Source: Bacteroidales bacterium UBA1184
GTDB lineage: Bacteria > Bacteroidota > Bacteroidia > Bacteroidales > ML635J-15
DNA length: 38,510 bases
Direction of reading: 5' to 3'
NCBI GenBank assembly: GCA_002310235.1
Contig: DBYO01000042.1
Span: 12,872 to 51,381 of the forward strand
Position 1 is the first letter of the stretch; each line of letters opens with the position of its first letter. A program made the position numbers and the translations under genes. Below the pieces are notes generated by a model. The model saw nothing but the letters and a program-made list of their open reading frames with translations. It did no database searches and was not told where the DNA came from. Shown piece by piece: positions 31,200 through 38,497 of the stretch.

Positions 31200-31371
31200 A
31201 AATAGTTGTTTAAACGCTATCTTGCTGTATGTTAAATGTTATATTCTTCTTCCTGTTTCGTAAAATTTATGGTTAACGGGACAAAAGTAAGGAAAAATAC
31301 AGAATGTGTGGTGATAGTTCGAACAAAAAATATAATGATTATCCACGCTAAGTACAAAACAATGATTTTGA

Positions 31372-31520
31372 AGGAGATTTCGGATAGTTTGATTCACACA
31401 GCTCCCCGTTCCGTTTCGCTGGTTTATCATAACTTCCGAAATGACGGTGAAGTCATTCCACAAAGCAGAACGAACAGGCGCAGGAACGAGCCTCGTAAGT
31501 TCGCTTATGCGGAATCTCCT
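31372..31520 (+). ncRNA. Candidate structured RNA, 6S-like long hairpin
   Basis: The closing stem is AGGAGATTTCG (31372-31382) with CGGAATCTCCT (31510-31520), one G-U pair. It extends by ATAG (31384-31387)/TTAT (31505-31508) past one mismatch. Inside follow a bulged region, GCT (31401-31403)/AGC (31489-31491), CGTTCC (31407-31412)/GGAACG (31483-31488), GCTGG/CCA..AGC, and an apical hairpin AATGAC-GGTGAA-GTCATT (31440-31457). One irregular hairpin of ~150 nt with a strong closing stem and internal bubble is the architecture of 6S RNA, the RNA polymerase inhibitor. A weak -7-like TGATTTTG (31363-31370) just before it favours the plus strand. Strand and identity are uncertain. Confidence 0.45.
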
Positions 31521-31572
31521 ATTGGGGAAAATTGTAGATTAAATTTATTTTAAATTATTCCGCTATAAGTTT

Positions 31573-31580
31573 TATTTTTG
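31573..31580 (+). promoter_or_regulatory. pheS: Candidate -7 box of pheS
   Basis: TATTTTTG, 18 bp before the ATG at 31599. Its last bases would be the TTG of a longer start, which argues for the ATG. Confidence 0.45.
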
Positions 31581-31598
31581 CGAAAAATTTTTACATCG

Positions 31599-32618
31599 AT
31601 GTTAGACCGTATTAGAAAAATAAGCGAGGAGGTTGCAAATTTTGCACCCAAGGCAATTGAAGAAGTTGAAGATTTCAGAATTAAATATCTGTCGAAGAAA
31701 GGTTTGATACCTGCATTGTTCGACGATTTCAGAAATGTTCCCGCCGAACAGAAAAAGGAAGTCGGACAGCGTATAAACGAACTTAAGCAGACAGCACTTG
31801 CAAAACTCGAAGAATTAAAGGCTTCGTTGCAGGTAAGTTCCGATGGCAAGGTAGAACTCGACCTCAGCCGTCCAGGCGATCCGCTTAATCTCGGCTCGCG
31901 CCACCCGCTGTCGATAGTAAGAAACGAAATCGTGAACATCTTCACCAAAATCGGTTTCAGCGTAAACGAAAGCCAGGAAATCGAGGACGATGCTCACTGC
32001 TTCGAGAAGATGAACTTCCCGCCCGACCATCCGGCACGCGACATGCAGGACACCTTCTTCATCTCATCCGATATGAATGTTCTGCTCCGCACCCACACAT
32101 CGTCGGGACAATCGCGCGAAATGGAAACAATGACTCCGCCAATCCGCAGCCTTTCGCCGGGACGAGTTTTCCGTAACGAGGCTATTTCGGCACGCGCACA
32201 CTGCCAGTTCCACCAGATTGAAGGTCTCTATGTTGACAAGAACGTTTCCTTCGCCGACCTCAAGCAGACACTCGATTACTTTGCAAAGGAATTCTTCGGC
32301 GAGAAGTCGCAGATTCGTATGCGTCCGTCGTATTTCCCGTTCACCGAACCGTCGGCAGAAGTTGATGTAAGCTGTTCGCTTTGCGGTGGCAAGGGCTGCA
32401 ACGTGTGCAAGGGTAGCGGCTGGCTCGAGATTCTCGGCTGCGGTATGGTTCACCCCAACGTCTTCAAGGCTGCTGGCATCGACCCGAAGGTTTATTCAGG
32501 TTTCGCATTCGGCATGGGCATCGAGCGTATCGCCATGTTGCGCTTCGGCGTCAAGGACTTGAGGTTGTTCTTCGAGAACGATATCAGGTTCTTGGAGCAG
32601 TTCGTGGCAGCGTATTAA
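31599..32618 (+). CDS. pheS: Phenylalanine--tRNA ligase alpha subunit
   Basis: 339 residues from the ATG at 31599, the usual Bacteroidetes length; an in-frame TTG at 31578 overlaps the -7 box and is rejected. Class II synthetase motifs are complete: motif 1 region GDPLNLGSRHPLSIVRNEIVNIF, RDMQDTFFI, motif 2 GRVFRNEAISARAHCQFHQIEG, and motif 3 GFAFGMGIERIAMLRFGVKDLR. A four-cysteine zinc-ribbon-like insert, CSLCGGKGCNVCKGSGW, precedes ILGCGMVHPNV as in other members of this branch. The N-terminal coiled coil (~1-85) binds tRNA-Phe. It needs PheT, which is not in the window. Confidence 0.97.
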   Translation: MLDRIRKISEEVANFAPKAIEEVEDFRIKYLSKKGLIPALFDDFRNVPAEQKKEVGQRINELKQTALAKLEELKASLQVSSDGKVELDLSRPGDPLNLGSRHPLSIVRNEIVNIFTKIGFSVNESQEIEDDAHCFEKMNFPPDHPARDMQDTFFISSDMNVLLRTHTSSGQSREMETMTPPIRSLSPGRVFRNEAISARAHCQFHQIEGLYVDKNVSFADLKQTLDYFAKEFFGEKSQIRMRPSYFPFTEPSAEVDVSCSLCGGKGCNVCKGSGWLEILGCGMVHPNVFKAAGIDPKVYSGFAFGMGIERIAMLRFGVKDLRLFFENDIRFLEQFVAAY

Positions 32619-32621
32619 ATG

Positions 32622-32695
32622 TCTAACGGTTTTGCAGTCTAACGGAAGACCAGTCAACCAGTCTAGCAATTTGCGTGACAATTAGACTGCAAGTC
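32622..32695. repeat. Left flanking repeat of the four-helix-bundle gene
   Basis: Short units (GTCTAACGG, AGTCTAACGG, CAGTCAACC, AGTCTAGC, AGACTGCAAGTC) between pheS and the four-helix-bundle gene. The segments AGTCTAACGGAAGACCA (32636-32652) and GACAATTAGACTGCAAGTC (32677-32695) recur in the same order to the right of the gene. Confidence 0.65.
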
Positions 32696-32735
32696 CATTA
32701 AACATCCCGACAATTAATAATAAAAACAGCACACC

Positions 32736-33080
32736 ATGAGCGACTTCGAAACTCTGAAGATTTGGAAAAATGCGAGAGTCATTGTGAACGAAATATATAA
32801 AATGATGGAAAATCACAAGGATTTTGGTTTTAGGGAGCAAATCCAAAGAGCAGCAGTATCAATTATGAATAATATCGCAGAAGGCAAGGAATCTGGCTCC
32901 GATAAAATGTTCGCTCGTTATCTATTGATAGCAAAAGGAAGTTGCGCTGAAGTAAAAAGTATGTTGTACCTTTGTGAAGATTTAGGTATTTGTAGTACTG
33001 CTGAAGCAGATAAATTGCGCGAAATGACAGAAATTCAAATCCATGCCTTACAAAAATTCATCTCATACCTCAAAGTCTAA
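32736..33080 (+). CDS. Four-helix-bundle protein (S23/bAvd-like)
   Basis: 114 residues, all helical, of the 23S rRNA-intervening-sequence protein family. It has FETLKIWKNARVIVNEIYKMM, then FGFREQIQRAAVSIMNNIAEG, FARYLLIAKGSCAEVKSMLYL and a last helix ending QKFISYLKV. Homologues include Avd, the accessory protein of diversity-generating retroelements, and ORFs inside rRNA spacers; most chromosomal copies have no known role. No reverse transcriptase or variable repeat is nearby. The gene lies between imperfect direct repeats (32636-32695 and 33081-33128) and overlaps the start of the hydrolase ORF by 38 bp, suggesting a small mobile cassette. Confidence 0.85.
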   Translation: MSDFETLKIWKNARVIVNEIYKMMENHKDFGFREQIQRAAVSIMNNIAEGKESGSDKMFARYLLIAKGSCAEVKSMLYLCEDLGICSTAEADKLREMTEIQIHALQKFISYLKV

Positions 33081-33936
33081 AGGTCAAACAGAAGACCACA
33101 CAGACAATTCGACAAAAGTCTGCAAGTCTGCGAAACTGCAAGACTGCGAGACTGTCAGACTGTCAGACTGCGAGACTGGTCTTCCCCTTTTCCTTCTCCA
33201 CGGTCTCTTCGACTGCACCCTTTCTTGGAAACCTATTGCCGACCAGCTATCGTCCAAATATGACGTCCAGCTCCTTTCCCTTCGCAACCATCGCGGAGCA
33301 AAGCGTTTCCCGACAATGTCGTTCGACGAGATGGCAGACGATATCAAGCAGTATGCCGACGAAAACGGAATCGAGAAATTTATCTTTGTCGGACATTCGC
33401 TTGGAGGGAAAACAGCTATGAACTTTGCCCTAAAATACCCGCAGATGCTCGAGAAGATGGTCATAGTTGACATATCGCCAAGCCGTAGCAATTCGCTGGT
33501 TGAATACAATTCTATAATCACCGAACTGCTGAATCAGGTAGTGACAATGAAAAATCTTCCGCTTGCCGATTTCCACTCGCTTGCCGATTTTGCCAACGGA
33601 ATTTCCAGTTTCGACGACGATACAAAGCGCGCAATCATTGGTAACATGAATTTCGACGGCAAGACCTTTTCGTGGCACCTCGACATCGATGCTATTTTCA
33701 ATAATTTCGACAAACTTACTGGCGGATTCGAAGTGGATGATTTCATCGACAGGAAAATCGAGGTACCTACATTGTTTATCAAGGCGCTGGATTCCGATTT
33801 CCTTCCAAAAGCCGACTACAAAGTCATAAAATACATATTTACAAATAGCGAAATCGTTGAAATTCCAGGTTGCACGCATAGGGTTCATCTCGAGAAGCCT
33901 GCCTTGCTTGCTGCAGAAATTGAAAAGTTTTTGTAG
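33043..33936 (+). CDS. Alpha/beta hydrolase (YbfF-like) with repeat-derived N-terminus
   Basis: 297 residues. The hydrolase body is complete: oxyanion region LFLLHGLFDCTLSW (from 49), nucleophile elbow VGHSLGGKT (Ser119), acid Asp250 in FIKALDSDF, and His279 in GCTHRVHLEKP. This fits esterases of the YbfF type. The first ~46 residues are not hydrolase sequence: they are the tail of the four-helix-bundle region plus translated AGACTGCG/AGACTGTC repeats (CETVRLSDCETG). The usual first strand (such as KLFYREYGxG) is missing, and no other ATG precedes the core. Either the gene is expressed with this new N-terminus or it is a 5'-truncated pseudogene. Followed by fumC 79 bp later. Confidence 0.75.
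   Translation: MPYKNSSHTSKSKGQTEDHTDNSTKVCKSAKLQDCETVRLSDCETGLPLFLLHGLFDCTLSWKPIADQLSSKYDVQLLSLRNHRGAKRFPTMSFDEMADDIKQYADENGIEKFIFVGHSLGGKTAMNFALKYPQMLEKMVIVDISPSRSNSLVEYNSIITELLNQVVTMKNLPLADFHSLADFANGISSFDDDTKRAIIGNMNFDGKTFSWHLDIDAIFNNFDKLTGGFEVDDFIDRKIEVPTLFIKALDSDFLPKADYKVIKYIFTNSEIVEIPGCTHRVHLEKPALLAAEIEKFL
33075..33179. repeat. Right flanking repeat of the four-helix-bundle gene, inside the hydrolase ORF
   Basis: AGGTCAAACAGAAGACCA (33081-33098) and GACAATTCGACAAAAGTC (33103-33120) plus TGCAAGTC match the left repeat in order and spacing. They run into tandem 8-mers AGACTGCG/AGACTGTC (33141-33179). The tandem part encodes residues ~33-46 of the hydrolase ORF. Confidence 0.7.
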
Positions 33937-34015
33937 GAGTGAAGCGCTTTTTGTCTTATTTTCGCAATCGTTAAAAAATATCATGCCGATATAGCAGGTG
34001 TAAAATTATATATCA

Positions 34016-35395
34016 ATGGAATATCGTGAAGAAAAGGACACTATGGGAATCGTAAGGGTTCCTGCCGACAAATACTGGGGTGCACAGACTCAGCGCTCTT
34101 TCCAGAATTTCAAGATTGGCGGACGCATGCCGGTAGAAATTATCCGTGCTTTTGCCGTGCTGAAAAAATCGACAGCACGTGCAAATGAGGAACTAGGCAA
34201 ACTTTCGTCCGAAAAAGCAAACCTCATCGCACAGGTCTGCGACGAAATTTCGAAAGGTATGCTCGACGACCAGTTCCCCTTGGTGGTATGGCAGACCGGT
34301 TCGGGAACCCAGACAAACATGAACGTAAACGAGGTTATAGCCAACCGTGCTCATGTCATCTCTGGCGGAAATCTTACCGATGCCAAGAAAATCATGCATC
34401 CCAACGACGATGTGAACAAAAGCCAGTCGTCGAACGATACTTTCCCAACGGCAATGCACATTGCTGCGCTCACGACAATTTCATGCAAGACTATCCCTGC
34501 TGTCGAAAAGCTTCGCAACTGCCTCGATGCCAAGTCGCACGAGTTTACCGATGTAATTAAGACTGGCCGCACCCATTTTATGGATGCCACACCTATAAGT
34601 TTCGGACAGGAGTTTTCGGGTTATGTTTCTCAACTCGACCATGGACTGAATGCATTGAAACACAGTTTGCTGCATCTGTCGGAACTTGCAATTGGAGGTA
34701 CTGCAGTAGGTACAGGACTCAATGCTCCCAAAGGTTTCGATGCTGCCGTTTGCCGTCATATTTCCGACGAAACTGGCTTGCAGTTCGTTCCAGCTCCCAA
34801 CAAGTTTGAGTCGCTTGCATCGCACGATGCTATTGTTGAAACTCACGCGGCACTCAAGCAACTTGCTGTAAGTCTTGCCAAGATAGCTGGCGATTTGCGA
34901 TATATGGCCAGCGGTCCGCGCTGCGGATTTGCCGAAATTCATATTCCCGAAAACGAGCCTGGCTCGTCAATCATGCCTGGCAAGGTAAATCCTACACAGA
35001 TTGAAGCAATGACTATGGTTTGTGCACAGGTTATCGGCAACGATACTGCAATAACTATTGGCGGAATGAACGGACATTTCGAACTGAACGTTTACAAGCC
35101 AATGATAATCAAGAATTTCCTCGAATCGGCCAATCTGCTTGCCGAGGCTTGCATATCGTTTACCGACAACTGCGTATCTGGAATACGCATAAACGAGGAA
35201 AAAGTTGCCAAATATATGGAAATGTCGCTGATGCTTGTAACTGCACTGAACGAAAGGATAGGTTACGAGAAGGCAGCAATCATTGCAAAGACTGCCCACA
35301 AAGAGAATATTTCGCTTCGCGAAGCAGCTATAAAAACAGGCTTTATATCGGCAGAAGACTTCGATATGGCAGTCGATCCACGAAAAATGGTATAA
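34016..35395 (+). CDS. fumC: Fumarate hydratase class II
   Basis: 459 residues, the normal FumC length. A cytoplasmic, iron-independent homotetramer that interconverts fumarate and L-malate in the TCA cycle or its reductive branch. It starts EYREEKDTMGIVRVPADKYWGAQTQRS. Signatures are all present: GSGTQTNMNVNEVIANRA, KSQSSNDTFPTAMHIAA, KTGRTHFMDATPISFGQEFSGY and the superfamily loop GSSIMPGKVNPTQIEAM carrying the catalytic serine. The end DFDMAVDPRKMV is typical. It is 79 bp after the hydrolase gene and 52 bp before asnB, with no strong -7 box of its own. Confidence 0.97.
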   Translation: MEYREEKDTMGIVRVPADKYWGAQTQRSFQNFKIGGRMPVEIIRAFAVLKKSTARANEELGKLSSEKANLIAQVCDEISKGMLDDQFPLVVWQTGSGTQTNMNVNEVIANRAHVISGGNLTDAKKIMHPNDDVNKSQSSNDTFPTAMHIAALTTISCKTIPAVEKLRNCLDAKSHEFTDVIKTGRTHFMDATPISFGQEFSGYVSQLDHGLNALKHSLLHLSELAIGGTAVGTGLNAPKGFDAAVCRHISDETGLQFVPAPNKFESLASHDAIVETHAALKQLAVSLAKIAGDLRYMASGPRCGFAEIHIPENEPGSSIMPGKVNPTQIEAMTMVCAQVIGNDTAITIGGMNGHFELNVYKPMIIKNFLESANLLAEACISFTDNCVSGIRINEEKVAKYMEMSLMLVTALNERIGYEKAAIIAKTAHKENISLREAAIKTGFISAEDFDMAVDPRKMV

Positions 35396-35424
35396 TTACA
35401 TTTTCTACTTTGGCTAAATAGTAA

Positions 35425-35432
35425 TATTTTTG
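35425..35432 (+). promoter_or_regulatory. asnB: Candidate -7 box of asnB
   Basis: TATTTTTG, 15 bp before the ATG at 35448. The -33 element is unclear. Confidence 0.4.
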
Positions 35433-35447
35433 CGCAAATTTTTTTCC

Positions 35448-37301
35448 ATGTGCGGAATAACTGGATTCTACTCGATAAGGCACAATGAATTTGTCTCGCA
35501 GGACGAACTCAAGGCAATGACCGACTGCATTGGACATCGTGGACCCGATGCGCAAGGTCACTACTACAACGACTATGTCGGCCTCGGTCATCGACGCCTG
35601 AGCATACTCGACCTCTCGTCGGATGCAAACCAGCCAATGGAGTCGCACTCGATGAGGTACATCTGCGTATTCAACGGCGAAATTTACAACTTCATGGAAA
35701 TTGCCGGCGAACTTAACATCGAGCTCAAGACCAGTTGCGATACCGAAGTTGTGGTAGAAGCATTCGCCGAGTGGGGAATTACTTTCATCAACAAGCTCAA
35801 CGGAATATTCTCGATCTGCATATACGACAAGCAGGAGCGTGTGATGTATCTTTTCCGCGACCGACTTGGAATAAAGCCGCTGTTCTACTATTGGGACGGC
35901 GAAAATTTTGCCTTTTCGTCCGAAATAAAATCTTTGCTCAAGATAAGGAAAATAAGCGACAATCGCCAGCTTAACAACATAGCAATCAGCGAATTCCTCA
36001 ACTTAGGCTTTATTCCTGAACCCGATACCATTTATTCGGGCATAAAGAAATTCCCAAGCGGCGAAATCGGCATCATTTCCGAAAAAGGATTCCGTACCGA
36101 AACCTACTGGGACATCGAAGGAATAATCCGCCGAAACATAATAAACGACTACGATGAGGCAAAGTTGCGCATAAAGGAAACCTTGGAATCGTCTGTCAAG
36201 ATGCAGCTTATGAGCGACGTACCCTATGGCACATTTCTTAGCGGCGGTATCGACTCTAGCCTTGTGACTGCTGTGGCATCGAAAGTTTGCAACGGAAAGC
36301 TCAATACATTTTCGATAGGCTTTGCCGACCGTGATCACGACGAGTCGGAATATGCTCAAAAAGTGGCCGAATATCTTGGCACCGAGCATCATAAATACAT
36401 AGTTACCGAAAATGATGCCAAGGAACTGGTAGGCGACATGCTTGAATTCTACGATGAACCATTTGCCGATTCGTCGGCAATACCTACAATGATGGTGTCG
36501 AGGCTTGCAAAGAGAGATGTCTCTATGGCTCTTTCGGGCGATGGTGGCGACGAACTTTTCCATGGCTATGGAGCATACATCTGGGCAAAGCGTATGCACA
36601 ACCTCGAACCTATAAAACAGATGATAGGTGATTTGTTAAGCATCTCGCCTTCAGATAGATACAAGCGTGCATCATACATATTCAAGTATAAGAACAAGGA
36701 GCATCTAAAGAGCCATATTTTTTCGCAGGAACAGTATCTTTTCAGTGAATTGGAGCTTGCAAGGATTCTTAATGGCAACATATATGTCGATACAGGTGTC
36801 GAGCAGGACTATTCAAACTATGTGCGCAAACTTACACCCGAGGAGGCACAGGCAATATTCGATATAAGGTATTACTTGAAAGACGATCTGCTTGTAAAAG
36901 TTGACCGCGCTTCGATGAAATACTCGCTCGAGGTTCGTGTGCCGCTTCTCGACCATAGGTTGGTTGAACTGGCTCTGAATATCAATCCTAGATTCAAGAT
37001 TTCCAACGGAGTGCAGAAATTTATCCTAAAAGACATACTTTACGATTATGTTCCAAAGGAATTCTTCGACAGGAAAAAGAGCGGCTTCTCAATTCCACTC
37101 GAACGCTGGTTGCAGTCCGATTTGTCGTATCTTATCGACGACTATCTGAACAAAGATATAATATCGAGATACAATCTTGTGAACTTTTCGGAAGTACAGC
37201 GACTTATCAAGAAATTCCGCGCCGGACATGGCTTCCTTTACAATAGGATCTGGGCACTTATAGTGCTTCACAAGTTCATGGTACAGAATGAAAAATGTTA
37301 A
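35448..37301 (+). CDS. asnB: Glutamine-hydrolysing asparagine synthetase
   Basis: 617 residues from the ATG at 35448. This start is required because Cys2 (MCGITGFYS) must become the N-terminal nucleophile of the glutaminase; the in-frame TTG at 35430 is rejected. The Ntn-hydrolase domain (~1-200) has HRGPDAQGHY, GHRRLSILDLS and CVFNGEIYNF. The synthetase domain has the PP-loop SGGIDSSLVTAVASK, ALSGDGGDELFHGYGAY and DDLLVKVDRASMKYSLEVRVPLLDHR. It makes asparagine from aspartate, glutamine and ATP. It is longer than E. coli AsnB (554) and matches the 610-640-residue branch often found in surface-polysaccharide clusters, but no such cluster is here, so a housekeeping role is assumed. Confidence 0.93.
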   Translation: MCGITGFYSIRHNEFVSQDELKAMTDCIGHRGPDAQGHYYNDYVGLGHRRLSILDLSSDANQPMESHSMRYICVFNGEIYNFMEIAGELNIELKTSCDTEVVVEAFAEWGITFINKLNGIFSICIYDKQERVMYLFRDRLGIKPLFYYWDGENFAFSSEIKSLLKIRKISDNRQLNNIAISEFLNLGFIPEPDTIYSGIKKFPSGEIGIISEKGFRTETYWDIEGIIRRNIINDYDEAKLRIKETLESSVKMQLMSDVPYGTFLSGGIDSSLVTAVASKVCNGKLNTFSIGFADRDHDESEYAQKVAEYLGTEHHKYIVTENDAKELVGDMLEFYDEPFADSSAIPTMMVSRLAKRDVSMALSGDGGDELFHGYGAYIWAKRMHNLEPIKQMIGDLLSISPSDRYKRASYIFKYKNKEHLKSHIFSQEQYLFSELELARILNGNIYVDTGVEQDYSNYVRKLTPEEAQAIFDIRYYLKDDLLVKVDRASMKYSLEVRVPLLDHRLVELALNINPRFKISNGVQKFILKDILYDYVPKEFFDRKKSGFSIPLERWLQSDLSYLIDDYLNKDIISRYNLVNFSEVQRLIKKFRAGHGFLYNRIWALIVLHKFMVQNEKC

Positions 37302-37320
37302 ACGTTGACCCCTTGAGTAC

Positions 37321-37341
37321 GGTCACGTTTTAAACGTGACC
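37321..37341. terminator. asnB: Palindrome downstream of asnB
   Basis: GGTCACGTTT/AAACGTGACC with a single central T: a 10-bp perfect dyad 19 bp after the asnB stop. It may act as terminator or transcript-end stabiliser; it lacks a U-tract. Confidence 0.4.
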
Positions 37342-37370
37342 CGACAAAGAAACAGCGTAGCCAAAAGAGG

Positions 37371-37480
37371 CTAAAAGTCGAACAGGCTAAAAGGCTAACA
37401 GCCAAGACGAAATAACGTTCAGTACGTTATGGCTTTAAGCCTGTGAGCCTTCGAGCCTGCAAGCCCCCACACAGAAACGG
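37371..37480. repeat. Short repeats and small palindromes between asnB and the DUF4476 gene
   Basis: AGGCTAA-type units (37371-37402) are followed by the hairpin TAACGT/ACGTTA (37413-37429), the palindrome GGCTTTAAGCC (37431-37441) and GAGCCT/GAGCCT units. Same repeat style as at 21323 and 32622; no gene. Confidence 0.5.
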
Positions 37481-37507
37481 GCGTTAGACCATGAAACGGC
37501 GTCAGCC

Positions 37508-38410
37508 CTAATATCTGCTTATGTATTCGTTAAGTTCGTCAACCGACGATGAGAAATCGAACACGTTGTTTACTATATAGTATTTGTTCTGGTCGTAGCA
37601 GAATTGGTAAGCGTATTTGAGGAATTCCAGTTTGGTGTGTTCAAAGTCGAAAAGACTTGCTATTTCGGCCAGTTGCCTTGCAGTCATCAGTTCCGAAGCA
37701 ACAATCTGCTTTGCTATTGTAAGTTTTGTTTCCTCGAAAGTTGCATTCTTTATTGTAACTTTTGCATCTTCGAAATCAGCATCGGAGCAAGGCATTACCA
37801 CTGGTTCGGGAGCTGGTTCTGTGGTATGTTCAACAATTATTACCTGCGTCGGTGGCTGTTGAGGAGGATATTGGTTGTTGTTATGTCCGTGCTGATGTGG
37901 ATTACCCTGTGGCGGATATTGCTGGTGGTTATGATTGTGTTGGTCTCCGTGCTGATGTTGCGGTGGATACTGCTGATTGTTGTAATTGTGCTGATTTCCA
38001 TGTTGATGCTGTGGCGGGTACTGCTGATTGTTGCTGTAGTGACCATGCTGTTGCTGGTTTGCATCGTATGTTGCGTAGGCATGTATAGGTCGGTTGGTTG
38101 CATTAAATCTTATGCGACCGCTTCTTGAGTCGCTGCTGAGCAAATAGTTGTTTTGACCATGATGCAGACGCATTACTGTTGACATTTCCGAATGTCGGCG
38201 GTTGTCCATTACTATACGAATGTCGTAGTCCCAATCGGGATAAAGACCATTAATTTGTATCGAAGACTCGGGATTATGATTTTGTTGCTTGCCATTTATG
38301 TAAATCCAGAAGCGTTCGTGTCTATCGCTTTCAATTGCCATGGATGTATACTGAGCAAATGAGTATGCGCTTGATAATGCTATGAGTATGAATAAACAAA
38401 ATCTTTTCAT
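37508..38410 (-). CDS. Secreted His/Gln/Asn/Pro-rich repeat protein with DUF4476 domain
   Basis: 300 residues. Signal peptide MKRFCLFILIALSSAYSFA (cleavage before QYTSM). Residues ~20-110 form a beta-rich domain (FWIYINGKQQ, PESSIQINGLYPDWDYDIRI). Residues ~118-188 are a low-complexity tract of repeats of the form NNQQYPPQHQHGNQHN, with more than 20 histidines, then a Pro-rich linker. The C-terminal ~90 residues (SDADFEDAKVTIKNATFEET, TARQLAEIASLFDFEHTKLE, YDQNKYYIVNNVFDFSSSVD) match DUF4476, a small helical domain common in exported Bacteroidetes proteins. The His-rich tract could bind metals; that is inference. The tract is a likely site of length variation. Confidence 0.8.
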   Translation of the reverse strand: MKRFCLFILIALSSAYSFAQYTSMAIESDRHERFWIYINGKQQNHNPESSIQINGLYPDWDYDIRIVMDNRRHSEMSTVMRLHHGQNNYLLSSDSRSGRIRFNATNRPIHAYATYDANQQQHGHYSNNQQYPPQHQHGNQHNYNNQQYPPQHQHGDQHNHNHQQYPPQGNPHQHGHNNNQYPPQQPPTQVIIVEHTTEPAPEPVVMPCSDADFEDAKVTIKNATFEETKLTIAKQIVASELMTARQLAEIASLFDFEHTKLEFLKYAYQFCYDQNKYYIVNNVFDFSSSVDELNEYISRY

Positions 38411-38466
38411 TGTGTTTAAATTTTAAATTTCTGGGTGCTAAATTAATTATATTTTTTTGATAAACA

Positions 38467-38497
38467 AAAAAAGACACCCGATATGGATGTCTTTTTT
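38467..38497. terminator. Bidirectional intrinsic terminator at the right edge
   Basis: AAAAAAGACA (38467-38476) pairs with TGTCTTTTTT (38488-38497) around CCCGATATGGA. T-runs occur on both strands. It lies 56 bp upstream of the DUF4476 gene start, so it most likely ends a minus-strand gene located to the right of the window. Confidence 0.7.

Larger units (their letters stand above)
31061..31598. other. 538-bp structured non-coding region before pheS
   Basis: Open frames here (31236-31553 plus, 31239-31463 minus) lack start signals and protein-like sequence. Two long inverted-repeat structures occupy most of the region (31087-31199 and 31372-31520). The pheS -7 box (31573-31580) is at the right end. 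31200-31370 shows nothing clear. Confidence 0.6.

Noticed and set aside
31236..31553. 105-codon plus-strand ORF (and an opposing 74-codon ORF) before pheS
   Set aside because: Neither has protein-like composition or a start signal, and both run through the paired arms of the 31372-31520 hairpin, which explains the open frames better.
32736..33080. Diversity-generating retroelement (Avd homologue)
   Set aside because: No reverse transcriptase, template repeat or variable-repeat C-type lectin target was found around the four-helix-bundle gene.
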